The notes under the pieces are model-generated. The model was not told where the DNA came from and ran no database searches. It worked only from the letters and a program-made list of their open reading frames with translations. A program made the position numbers and the translations under genes. A stretch of DNA of 64,000 nt from contig CP085828.1 in the NCBI GenBank assembly GCA_020809705.1, positions 5,270,001 through 5,334,000 of the forward strand. The letters run 5' to 3'. Positions 1 to 10,457 of this stretch are shown here, one piece after another. How positions within the stretch are numbered: position 1 is the stretch's first letter; each line of letters starts with the position of its first letter. Origin of the DNA: Calonectria ilicicola (lineage: Eukaryota; Ascomycota; Sordariomycetes; Hypocreales; Nectriaceae).

Positions 1-659
1 CCAGCCTCCCGCGCCCGTTCCTTAAGGGGACCGTGCACTAAATACGAAGAAGGTTTTTAGAGTGTGTGGGCAATCTATTGTCCGTCAAGTCTACTCGACT
101 TCATATGCAAGCTGTTCTGGAAATGGCATCGGCCTAGTGAGGATGGCCACCCCAGTAATGTCTGAGATTAAGAGCAGAGTCTACCCAAGATGTTGGAAAA
201 CAAGTTACTAAATGAATCAAGAAAAAAATATCTCATTTGTTACTCGAGTCACATGAATACGATCGGTGAATTTTGATGTGATTGCTGTTTTACCGAAATG
301 TTCAACGCCAGTTCAACGTCAATTATGTCGATCACGTCTTAGTATCAAGGCGTCGATTTCAACCTCGGCTGATCTTCCATTCCCTTTCATTTCATCTTAG
401 GGAAGTAGCATTCACGGCCTACTAGTCTCCTCCGGAGGCGTTCCGAGGCTTCACCAAGTGACGGTTCAGACACTATTTTAGCTTACGTCCCTGCGTGCAG
501 CTCATAAAGATAAAAGCCATTGAAACCAAGGTCTGCAAAAAAGACGTGTTTATTTATTCGTGACCCTCATGCTTCAACCTGTTTCGATTTCATTGAAACA
601 TATTCCAAGCTGACAGCAGTTGGCCGTCATCCATCCAGGGTGTTGAAATCGCGTTCAAT
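1..659. other. Intergenic, left edge
   Basis: AT-leaning DNA with no open frame resembling a protein and no tRNA-like element. It should include the promoter and leader of the receptor gene that begins at 660. No clear TATA box or repeat is evident. Confidence 0.5.
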
Positions 660-2171
660 ATGAAAATATGGCGCAGAGTGTGTTTATTTGCCAGTCTCGG
701 CTTATTTCTACTGCCAATTGTCGCAGGTGAATCTCGGATATTAAACGGACTTAATCGCTTCCCAAAGTGTGCAGTAAGTTCTATGCCACAAAGATAGCAT
801 CAGTCTCTTGGCATATTAACAAGATACAGCTGAGCTGTTTCACCGCCGCAGCTCCTAAATCAACTCGTTTAGTGACCGATGATAATTGTCTGTGTCATGA
901 TGACTCCATGAACACTGAAATCGGAGCCTGCGTAGAAAGTGCTTGCACCATCAAACAAGCTTTATGTGTGTATTTTACCCCGAACAACGCTCTTTACACT
1001 TGACTAACCACGAATTATCAGTCACGCAGAATCTAACCCTGTCATTATGCGAATTCCCTATCCGGGATAACACATATACTTATAAAGCATTGGCCATATC
1101 TCTGCTTGTCATCTCCAGTATTTTCGTCTTACATCGAGTCATTGTGAAGCATGTATTACGCATCGGTCTTGGGTCCGACGACTGGGTCATTGTCGCCACG
1201 ATGCTTATCGTTATCGCCAGCACCACCATTAGCCTTGATAAACTTATTGGCAATGGGCTGGGTCACGACTTATACACGCTCACACCGGAAAATATCACAT
1301 CGTTCTTAAGATATTTTCAAATTGTAGCATTGCTATATTTCGTTCAAATTACGCTTCTGAAGGTGTCTATCCTACTCTTCTATCTTCGGATATTTCCCAC
1401 TAAATCAGTTCGTTATGTTTTATGGGGGAGCATTGGATTCAATGCTTTATTTGGAGTTACCTATATTTTCTTGACTATTTTTATGTGTCAGCCCATTTCC
1501 TACTTTTGGACTCAGTGGGATGGCGAACACCACGGGAAATGCGCAGACCTCAATGCAATCACAACAGCAAATGCTGCAATTTCCATTGTCACAGATCTAT
1601 TCATGATCTTCATTCCCCTATCACAAGTCAGATCATTGAATCTTGATTGGAAAAAGAAAGTCGGGATTGCTTTGATGTTCTGTATCGGCACCTTGTAAGT
1701 CTTCCTTTAGAGTCCCGTTTTCCCTGAGATATATCTGACCTAGAAATTAGCGTCACTATTGTGAGCATATTGCGCTTCAGTTCAGTGCTAAAATTTGGGT
1801 CCGACAACAAGAACCCAACTTGGGACTACATGCCAATCGCTATATGGTCCCTTCTTGAAGTTGACATTGGAATTATCTGTGCGTGTATGCCAGCTGTGCG
1901 CACGCTATTAGCCCATCTGTTTTCCAATGTATTCGGTTCAATAGGAAGATCCAACGGTCGAAGTAACATGGATTCATATGGGCAGGTGAGAAGCAATAAA
2001 TCAGGGAAAGCTACCGCTGTGAGTGAAGATAGATCTCACCCAGGCCTTTCTTCACATAGAGGCGCTCGCCAAAGCATATTTTTTACAAGCGCTCATAGTA
2101 CTGATGAAGTTCACCTGGTTGAACTAAGAGACATGGATAAGAAAAGCTCAAAATCCGAAGTCTCCATTTAA
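660..2171 (+). CDS. CFEM-domain PTH11-like seven-helix receptor
   Basis: Predicted exons are 660-773, 830-965, 1022-1694 and 1751-2171; every junction keeps frame. The start at 660 gives a signal peptide (MKIWRRVCLFASLGLFLLP). Next comes a short CFEM domain with the expected cysteine spacing: KCA, split by intron 1, then LSCF, NCLCHDD and GACVESAC. After intron 2 follow a short linker (CEFPIRD) and about seven hydrophobic segments with the fungal rhodopsin-type pattern (GSDDW after helix 2, then GLGHD). The C-terminal tail from about residue 360 is hydrophilic and probably cytoplasmic. Members of this family sit in the plasma membrane and are thought to sense surfaces or host cues through G proteins; Magnaporthe PTH11 is the best known. 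The ligand cannot be read from sequence. Introns are 56, 56 and 56 nt, and intron 2 has a CTAAC branch site. Confidence 0.88.
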
Positions 2172-3803
2172 CATAGAGAATAATACCAAAAACAAAAATA
2201 AATCTATCATGCAACTGAAGCCTTTCGTGTTTCCATGACCTATAGAAAAGTTTCATTGATACGAGATCATGAAACGTGCTCTTATTATGGGTCCAGATGC
2301 AGCCTTTATTAAATCGACCCAAAACCGCAGAGATCTCCCGAGACAACAAACGGTTTTGATTCATTTGGATTTCTAGTAAGCTTGACCCCACAATCCACAT
2401 TTTGTTGGTTTGCCCATGTTGGCTGCTGAGTAATGAGTTAGGCGAGATGAAGCTAAGAATATACGGGAACGTGCCGTCCTAGCCGACCACTTCCTAGGCC
2501 GTCGGTGATCAAAGCCCTACCAGGCCGACCACAGCGGATGTCGCCGGCCCATTGGGCTCCATCAGTACCCAATGCAGGAATCAAGAACGCCAAGCGATTT
2601 TAGAGTCGATTCAATAGCTTAAAAAGACCCGATTTTTCTGGGAAAAGAAAAGCAATATGGCATGTACTTTGAGTAAGGGGCGACTTCACCGCCAAATCGC
2701 CAGGGATTTTTCTTGCATGTCGGGGAAACCATTAAAACCAGTTCCATCTTTTTATTTAGCGTGTCAATGTAATCTTTGATCAAAATCTTGAAGGAAATTA
2801 GTAGGAGTGCAACAACCGGAGCGGACTTTCGCCGAGTGCCGATGGGACCAATGATGCGCACCATGACATCTACATTCGGATGTCGGCCAGTTCCCTCCTC
2901 AAGAACACTCCCATTGCTTCCGGCTAGCCCACATAAATTATGAACACTGCCCTATCATTTTTAACATTGAGTTCAGACCAGTTCCGAGGCCACGAGGAAC
3001 ATGCGCTAATGCAAGCGGTCAAGGAGAAAATCGATCCACCAAAAAGAGGTTCATGCATAACCAACCATCTGTCAGTCGACCGCTTATCTCAACTGAATGA
3101 ATGATTGATGACCTGCCCTGAATATTCTCAGTCGAGGCATCAAGAATGCATAGGATTGAGTAAACCCTGATAACTGGCGCCGTAGAACAAAGAGCTGTCA
3201 TCGTCCGTAGCCGTTGTAATGTCCTCGAAATCCTATTCCTTAAGCAGATAACAAATTGCAACACTCTGTTTCCACTTGAGATGGCTTCGACCATGGATTA
3301 TGATTCCCAACAGAAATTGGTGTCAAAACGGGCAGGGGAAGGAGCCGGCCGAAGTACGCCGTTGCCGCCCTATCGGCTTCCGGGGGACGCCCACAGATAA
3401 CCGAAATTCACGATGTCTAGCCGACCGGCCGGCGAGAAGGTATTCCAATCCCTCTACCGGGCATAACAATCCGGCTTTCACAAGTTTCTGCAGATAAGTG
3501 GAGAAACTACGTGGGGCTCTGCCACCAAACAGTCGGCGACCTGAACGGCAGCTCAGCAAGGATGCGGCTGTCGGGAACCGATGACAGTTTGTGAATTGCA
3601 GGTAGATTTTTTTCGAATTGGCCCAAGAGAATACTGACGCAGCGATATCCGAAATAGCGGTAGAATTTTGCGCAGTTGAAAAATCTTTATCAACCCGTCT
3701 CGCCCGCTGCTTACCTCCTGTCCATCTCAAACCAGTTCCCTCGACAAACTAACGCCAATTGAATGAGAATTACTTTACTTTTTATTTAATCGACAATAAA
3801 ACC
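2172..3803. other. Intergenic with two GC-dense patches
   Basis: No supportable gene. Mostly AT-rich, but about 2470-2560 and 3330-3500 are GC-dense and crowded with CGG/CCG triplets, including two copies of GCCGACCAC near 2480 and 2523. A minus-strand open frame at 3323-3730 has no family signature. The right end must contain the promoter of the DUF1275 gene. Confidence 0.4.
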
Positions 3804-4710
3804 ATGTCTACAAGCACTAAAATAGAAGCAGAAGCATCTGGCCGTCCGCCTAGCTCTGCTAGTACGTTGCAAGATTCCTCAAACTCAAACTCCGGGGACG
3901 CCACCTCGTCGACACACTCAGCTACGGTCTTAGACATTCTCAACGAAGACATCCACGCTTCCATCTTCACAGAAATTCAACTGGTCATCTTAACATTTTG
4001 CACTGGTATTCAAGGTACGCTTTCACTATGCTGATCTTGGCCGTTGCTAATGGAAAATACTTTTAGATGCCACAACATTCCTTGACTATCACTGTTTCGC
4101 CTCAAACCAAACAGGAAACACAGTGTTTTTGTGTCTCGCACTACTTGTACCCGAACTAAACGGCCAAATGTTCACGACTCAGTATATTGGAATGGCTCTC
4201 GGTCTATTTCTTGGTGCAGGCTGGTTGACAGGCCAGCTCGGTCACCTAGTTGGCCCGCGAAAGCGATGGTGGCTCATCTTATGCAACTTTATTCAAACCG
4301 CCTTGGTACTAGGGGCAGCAGGTATACAGTTCAAACATGGGCTTCAAGACTATAGCCCATCCTCGCTTGCTGTAATTGGTATGCTGGCCTTTGCAGCAGG
4401 TAGCCAAGTGGTCCAGCCTCGCAGTTTGGCCATGACTGAGATTACCACCGCAATGGCGACCGCGGCTTGGGTTGATCTGGTGATTGACCGGAAGCTATTT
4501 TCTCTGAAGAACAGATCTCGGAACCGCCGAATAACATTTTTATTTGCTCTAGTTGCTGGCTCGCTCATTGGTGCCGTCATCCAGCGACACATCGGATCAG
4601 CAACTGCGATTGCAATTTCAGGCGGTGGCAAACTGCTGGTTACGGCGCTCTACGCATTCATACCTGCAAAAAAGGTAACAAAAAAGGGAGCTCAAGAATC
4701 TGCCGTTTAA
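3804..4710 (+). CDS. DUF1275 (YoaK-family) membrane protein
   Basis: Two exons, 3804-4014 and 4067-4710, are joined in frame across a 52-nt intron (CAAG/GTACGC to TTTTAG). The first 50 residues are Ser/Thr-rich and probably cytoplasmic. The body is strongly hydrophobic with about six membrane segments. It opens with the family hallmark DATTFLDYHCFASNQTGN, a close match to the DUF1275 motif (D-A-x-x-F-L, then F-x-x-N-x-T-G-N). Near the end come FLFALVAGSLIGA and LLVTALYAFIP. The family is widespread in bacteria and fungi and has no firmly assigned activity; a transporter-like role is only a guess. The length, 284 residues, fits fungal members. The ATG was chosen because it lies in the first-exon frame and is preceded by AAACC. 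Confidence 0.85.
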
Positions 4711-5894
4711 AACAAATGAGAGGAGTAGTGAAATATCATGATAGATCATAGAGTTTTTATGAACAAGATAGATGGTTAATTTTTTTTATAGAGGATAAAA
4801 TGAGTAGGGTAGACTTAATCGGGCTGGGTTAACTAAGAAGCATTCGTCTGTACAATATTTTATGCAATGTACGATGGATGGGCATATGAATTATTTTATC
4901 GTCCTTTTAATTAAATTTTACTTCTATCGTTGATGAAACAAGATCTCTAACGTGTAATACCTTCTTGTCTTCATCTTAAATCCACCACTGTGGAATGTAG
5001 CATCTCCATTTTGAAAAAAATCTAAACAAGGTTTTTCGCCAAGCTTTGGAGCCTCATGGTTGCCAAGACTGTCTCGCACAACGAAGCACGTTCATGAAAT
5101 TAAAGACAGTCGTCCTTGTCGACAGATGAACAATTTTTAGGCCGGCATATACTCAAAGAAAGTCCATCGTCTCAGTTTTGACGATGGCAGCGTTCAATAG
5201 CCTAAATCAAAATGACGGCCAGGTTCCTCCTTTTTATAAGGCCACAGGCCTGCCCGGGGCTACGGCGGATTGGTCCGGGCCAATATAAATGGCCGATTAG
5301 TCATCGGATCATCACCTCTTTCAGGTATGGGGATGGTGATTTCGTATCCTATTATCGAGTGGTCTCCAAGCAAATGTGGCACCAAGAAGACCGTGCATGG
5401 GCTGACATTGTTGCGAGTAGCAGGGGTTAGATACGTGCACCTCGCAGGCACTTGGAGTACAGATACCTGGGTCTCACATATTGGCAGCAGCACGATCTGA
5501 AGTATACCTACTTCAATTCAAGGCACTGGTGAGAAGATGGCTTAGATGGGCCCAATGAGGCGGATGGATGTCTCGGCCTAAAGCTACCTATGCGAAGGGC
5601 ATTTGCGGAGTCGTCACGCAATACACCTGCGCGATCCCTGCAGTCTGGGTGTTTACTTGTAGCATTCGTATCGGTAAGTCCTGTTATTTAAGGTCGCCCG
5701 ACAGTTCACCTTGGCCCTGACCACAATCTTGCCCTTTCCTTGACCGCATAGCCACCCGCACTTTGGCGAATCCACATAAACTTGGTGGTCTGCACCTTTA
5801 CATTTTATTTTCAACTTTTTGATAAAATTTTCTAATGCCTTTTCATGAAAAATAATTTCTTCTTTTAATCCACTCCCGAAACGTTTTTAACATC
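4711..5894. other. Intergenic
   Basis: No gene is supported. A/T-rich, with a poly-T run near 4780 and a GC-denser patch around 5220-5600 where short open frames appear on both strands without family signatures. The right end carries the promoter and leader of the fatty-acid hydroxylase gene. Confidence 0.4.
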
Positions 5895-7085
5895 ATGCCA
5901 GACAGTCCGCTTCAAACTCTCACTCGCGCCGAATTCGAGTCGCGCAACTCCGAGAAATGCTGTTATGTCTCTATCGGATACAAAGTCTACGACATCACCA
6001 GTTTTGTCGACGTACATCCCGGAGGAGCCGATCTAATTTTAAAATACGCTGGCCGCGATGTCGAGAGTATTTTGAAGGATCAGTCATCACATTTCCACTC
6101 ACCCACTACATACAGTATTCTTGATGAGTATCTGGTTGGAAAATTAGCCGGCGGTGTGAATAATGCCTCCGATCTTGGTGCCGATGGAGCCGATCAAGAA
6201 TTGAATGGTAGCGGTTCCAATGGATTTGATCAACAATACGTCCATCCTAGGACTGGAATGTCTTGCGAGGAGGACTTGAGCAAGGACACGGACTTGGATA
6301 AGGACTATGAAGTGCACAGATTTCTCAACCTCAACCAGCCTCTTTTCCCTCAAATTTGGTACGGTGGCTTCACGAAAAGGTTCTATCTAGACCAAATCCA
6401 CCGTCCTCGCCACTACAAGGGAGGCAAGCCCGCTCCCTTATTTGGTAACCTCCTTGAGCCGCTATCTAGAACTCCGTGGTGGGTGGTCCCAACAGTATGG
6501 CTACCATGCGTCACATATGGTACCTACTTAGCCTGCCAGGGCCCCTCCAGCTACCACACTATAGCCCTTTATTTTGGTTTCGGTTTCCTCCTTTGGAGCT
6601 TCATCGAATATTGCTTGCATAGGTTTCTTTTCCACCTTGATGGGTAAGCATGCATTTTGGCCTTCACAAAGACATGCCGACTGATTAAATTTAGCTATCT
6701 TCCTGACCACCGTATCGCCATTTCGATGCACTTTTTGCTCCATGGATTTCATCACTATCTTCCCATGGATAAGGACCGTCTAGTTATGCCCCCGGCACTC
6801 TTCCTCATTCTAGCAACACCCTTCTGGTATCTTGCACATGCAATTTTCGCTTATAGCTGGAATGCTGCCACCGCTGTTTTCTGTGGCGGGTTGTTCGGTT
6901 ACGTTTCATATGACCTCACACACTACTTTCTTCATCACGCACGTCTTCCATTGTGGTACAAGGAATTGAAGAAGTACCATCTTGCGCATCACTTCCTAGA
7001 CTACGAGCTTGCCTATGGAGTCACCAGCAAATTCTGGGACAGAGTATTTGGTACTGAACTACAGTATCATGTCAAGACAGCCTAA
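5895..7085 (+). CDS. SCS7: Sphingolipid fatty-acid 2-hydroxylase (Scs7/FA2H type, cytochrome b5 fusion)
   Basis: Exons 5895-6643 and 6695-7085 are joined in frame across a 51-nt intron, giving 379 residues, the usual size for Scs7. Residues 8-85 form a cytochrome b5 domain with the haem ligand motif VHPGG and the second histidine in SSHFHSP. An acidic linker of about 60 residues follows. The C-terminal half is a membrane di-iron fatty-acid hydroxylase with its histidine clusters visible: EYCLHRFLFH, HFLLHGFHH, THYFLHH and YHLAHHF, spread among four hydrophobic segments. The enzyme adds a 2-hydroxyl to the very-long-chain acyl group of ceramide in the ER, taking electrons through its own b5 domain. 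All expected metal and haem ligands are present, so it should be active. Nothing in the neighbouring genes suggests a pathway cluster. Confidence 0.94.
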
Positions 7086-7608
7086 AAGTCGTTACCTGGT
7101 TTATTGAACCACATGAACCAAGGTGTCCAAAAAGGGCTATAGTGGTCATATTTTGGGCGACTCGAGTTATCTCCATAAACCTGGTTCAATTTAGCATAGT
7201 TTCATTTGTGCCTGGACGTCGAAGGTTCAAGAGGTATAGATAATCTTTATCTACTAAGCAGACATCAACGACCGAGTTCAGTACCACCAGCGGAGGCTGA
7301 AGCTGCCAGCATGTACAACATTAATTTAGGCCAGGGGAAAGTAGGCTGGTAAACTATGGGCCAGGCCATTCATACCTAGGCCATTACTTTGCTAAATAAT
7401 GATAATTCGGCGGGCATTAACGCCAAAATGTACTGGGCATAAAATATGCTTGGGTTCATGTTACTTCAAACGTATTCACCAGTTTTTTATGCAATTTCCC
7501 CAACGATATCCATTTTGTGTGTCTAAAAATTTTTATTTTACACCCCATTTCGTCTTATCAACCCATTTCTTCATTTAGACCATGACAGAGGTTGTCAGGC
7601 ATTCACTG
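7086..7608. other. Convergent intergenic spacer
   Basis: Lies between the 3' ends of the SCS7-like gene and the minus-strand phosphoesterase gene. AT-rich with poly-T stretches near 7527, as expected for two facing 3' untranslated regions. No gene seen. Confidence 0.5.
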
Positions 7609-8517
7609 CTATGAAAGATCGACCACTTTTTCATCATCGAAATCAAATCTGTCCTCTCGCCCGTACCCTCGTTGGTTAGCAACGACCCTTTTCCCCGTAA
7701 GATTTTCAATAAAATCGCAATTGTAGTGCGTGTGACCAAACGCCCAAACTTGCACAGAAGGACTCGTCCAGCATGGTTCGTTTACTAAGTCGGTGGAAAA
7801 AGCAGACTGAACGCCACGAGGGTCTTCTAAATGCTCAGGATCATTGGCTTCCAAATTTCTTGTAGGGCTGTGGTGCGTCAGAATGGTTATTCTTCGATGC
7901 GGTTCGTCGCGAGATATCGTCGCGACTTCTTGGTTCAACCACTCCAAGTCCTGCTTGTGCGCTGCGTTATGTTTGTCCACAGTCCAGTCAGCGATGTTAG
8001 AGAAATCTGAAACAAAAAGCGAAATAGCGGCGGACTGAGAAGGGTCGATTTCTGAAAATAGAGTGCAACCAAGAATAGTGACATCTTGTGACAAATCGAC
8101 TCGTCTCCTATCTAGAAGTATAAATTCGCCAGTTGTAGCCGATCCTCGATTCTGGGCTTCATTCTCTCTTCTCGCGGTAATCAGGGCCTCAAAATCGCAT
8201 ATTCTTGACACGGCCTTCGGATAGGTAAAATTTCCAACATCATCTTGGCTCTGGTATGGTTCATGATTACCAAGGACATAGAATACAGCCTTAAATTGCA
8301 GAAGTTGTCGTTCTAGAAATTGGAATAGCCTCTCATCGTCCGCATTCCCAATGTCTCCAAGCAGAGCCAAATAAGGTGCTTTGGGGTTCACATTATATGT
8401 AGAGTACATGGGGAAAAATCTTGGAGTCTCTAAATGAAGGTCCGACATGATCTGAATGTGAGGGCCCAAAGACGTGGGCACTTCCCCTGTAGGGTGTGGT
8501 GAATCGTTACCGGCCAT
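7609..8517 (-). CDS. Calcineurin-like metallophosphoesterase
   Basis: Single exon of 302 residues from the ATG at 8517, which has a strong fungal start context (CTACCATGG). An in-frame ATG at 8586 would add 23 residues. All metal-binding motifs of the family are present in order: SDLHLE (D-x-H), LLGDIGN (G-D), LGNHEPY (G-N-H-E), ILTHHSP and FGHTHYN (G-H-x-H). A two-metal active site is therefore expected. Fungal proteins of this type are usually annotated only as Ser/Thr protein phosphatase-like; the real substrate (phosphoprotein, nucleotide or cyclic nucleotide) is unknown. There is no signal peptide from the chosen start. Its 5' end lies 341 bases downstream of a nucleotidyltransferase-fold gene on the same strand; whether they work together is unproven. 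Confidence 0.88.
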   Translation of the reverse strand: MAGNDSPHPTGEVPTSLGPHIQIMSDLHLETPRFFPMYSTYNVNPKAPYLALLGDIGNADDERLFQFLERQLLQFKAVFYVLGNHEPYQSQDDVGNFTYPKAVSRICDFEALITARRENEAQNRGSATTGEFILLDRRRVDLSQDVTILGCTLFSEIDPSQSAAISLFVSDFSNIADWTVDKHNAAHKQDLEWLNQEVATISRDEPHRRITILTHHSPTRNLEANDPEHLEDPRGVQSAFSTDLVNEPCWTSPSVQVWAFGHTHYNCDFIENLTGKRVVANQRGYGREDRFDFDDEKVVDLS

Positions 8518-8858
8518 GGTAGCGAAGTTGAGTCTCCCGCAAGGCGTGGAAGAAAGCGAGGATAATTTTATTAGTGAATATTTCAATATCTGTCTGGACC
8601 TTATGTGGCCTTTGTTCGGTCGAGTTATCGTGGACGTGGATGTTGAAAGTTAATGAAGTGATGTTGGCTCTGGGGATGGATCTTGGAGCTATTGGCTGTG
8701 GCTGCCTGATTACAAATAGATGCCTTAAAAATTACCGCGACTAGCGCAACATTCGAATTTATTATTACCCATCTAGCCAACAACCAACGCATTTGCTATC
8801 ATTTCGTCGTATTGAATCCATAAATACTAAAAGTTGTTAATCCGTGGTGATCAACGCG
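8518..8858. other. Short spacer between same-strand genes
   Basis: Separates the phosphoesterase start from the stop of the nucleotidyltransferase-like gene. It holds the phosphoesterase promoter or leader and the other gene's 3' region. No separate gene seen. Confidence 0.5.
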
Positions 8859-9913
8859 TTAGCGACCGTGATTTCCTGTTCTCGAGCTAGCCCGAGAGCC
8901 GGCAGTGGAGCCCGCCCGAGACCCTCCCCTTGGGCCCCCCCTTGACCCTCCTCCTCTGTTGTTATGTTGGCTCTGGACACTACCATGGTTGCTTCCAAAA
9001 CTACTCTGGTGACTCCACTCGGACATGTTCATACTTGATCTACCCGAGGCCGAAGACCCGGAACTAAAGTTGGTATCATCCGTCCAGAGGTTCGCAGCCC
9101 TAAACAGTGGTTCTAGCTGAGGATTTTCTGATAAGAATGGCGTCCAGAATCCCCTGGTGTAGATCCACCTGGCTTGGGAGCGATCAATCTGATGCCCCTT
9201 GAGGGCTCTGAGACAGAAAGCAATGTCTCGTGCATCATTTTCCCGTTTTTGGCGAAAGTTTTGCTCAAAAGGGACCCGAGTCTGCCATGCATGGGCTTTC
9301 GAGTTCAACAAAAATGTCAAGGTCCCCAATCTCACGCCTTTGATTAGTTGTGTATCGCGCTGCAAATCAAATTGCTGGTCTACGTCCGAATCAGCGGACA
9401 AATCAAGTTGATAGGACGTTCCATCCGGCGCAACAAATCTAGCAAGATGTAAGTCTTCGCTCCACAATAATTTGACATCAATACTTACGCGATCCGGCCA
9501 TGGCCAAGACGAACCATTCTGCCTTGTGTTCGTTTGATCAACAGACTTTCGGCCGAAGTTTTTGAGAATCCTCCTCCAACAAGGACGTCTACATCTGCTG
9601 TTTCTCGAGCATTTCCATACTCGGCAAGTGCACTCCCTCCAATCACCATGTATGGTACGTCATTTAAGGCTGCATGTACTGCCCGAAGAAATTCATGTCG
9701 CACCTCGGCCTTCATGGCCTTCGGCTTGCCGCCTGATGCATCATTGCTCCCAAGGTTAGGTCCCCCGTGAGGTTGATTTACGGGGACGTGTTGGGCTGGT
9801 TGTGGTTGTGGCACATGGGATTGAATTGGGTGCTGCGGTCGTTGGACCGGGTGAGGGCGAGGACCACCCGCCTGGGGCGCTGTCCTCTTTGGTTTAGAAC
9901 TCCCGCAACCCAT
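8859..9913 (-). CDS. Nucleotidyltransferase-fold protein with N-myristoylation motif and RGG-like tail
   Basis: Predicted exons are 9913-9489 and 9438-8859 (minus), joined in frame across a 50-nt intron (GTAAGT to GCTAG), giving 334 residues. The N-terminus MGCGSSKPKR is a textbook myristoylation plus palmitoylation signal (Gly2, Cys3, Ser6, then basic residues), so membrane attachment is likely. Residues 15-75 are Pro/Gln/His-rich and disordered. Around residues 102-125 is GGSALAEYGNARETADVD, the nucleotidyltransferase-fold signature GG-x-A-L with R-x-T-x-D-x-D metal ligands, as in minimal nucleotidyltransferase and AbiEii-type proteins. A later segment with LLNSKAHAWQTR and NDARDIAFCL matches the helical part of such proteins. 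The tail after about residue 280 is a Ser/Gly/Arg repeat that may bind RNA. Substrate and partner are unknown. The gene is divergent from a related-looking gene at 10458. Confidence 0.75.
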
Positions 9914-10457
9914 GATACTGGTGCAAAATAAAAGCGAATTCAAAAAGAAAAAAAATAGGTAACTAAAGAGATGGTATACTTTACAAAGAATGATAGCCAA
10001 AATGATATTCTGCAACTTTGAACAGAAGGATTAACTCTTTTATAATTGAATTCCATCGGAACCCTCTTCATTAGCAGGTCGTAACCGCCATGTTTCAGGC
10101 TCCTGCTGTTGGTTGTTAATGTACCCAAAATTAGCATATCAGCTCACTATTAAGCGCCCTGCTCCTTTTCCGGATTTTCGGCTCTCCAATTGGCTTATTC
10201 ATAGTACTGAAATGTATGGATGCGACCAACATGTATTAACCAACACTGGTACGGGTCAGGCGGTTACTTACGTTTGCCGCCCTATGGCACGTGCCGCATC
10301 CTTGAAGTGGGACCCACGTTTTACCGCTGATGGTCTTGTCTTGGACCATCCCCTCAGCTCGCAACGTCTGCGCAACGATCCTCCTAAATAACTTCACGCA
10401 CACAATATCAAGGACCCCCAAAAAGTCGCCAGAGTCAACCCTCACAACTTCTTTTCG
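9914..10457. other. Divergent promoter region
   Basis: These 544 bases separate two genes transcribed away from each other, both with nucleotidyltransferase-like motifs, so a shared control region is possible. A long T/A-rich run (poly-A/poly-T near 9945) lies next to the minus-strand start. Short open frames here have no family signature. Confidence 0.45.

Noticed and set aside
3323..3730. 135-codon minus-strand open frame
   Set aside because: No family signature, basic low-information composition, and it sits in a CGG/CCG-dense promoter-side region.
8518..8586. Longer N-terminus for the phosphoesterase from ATG 8586
   Set aside because: The ATG at 8517 has a much better context and places the first catalytic motif at the usual distance from the start; the longer form remains possible.
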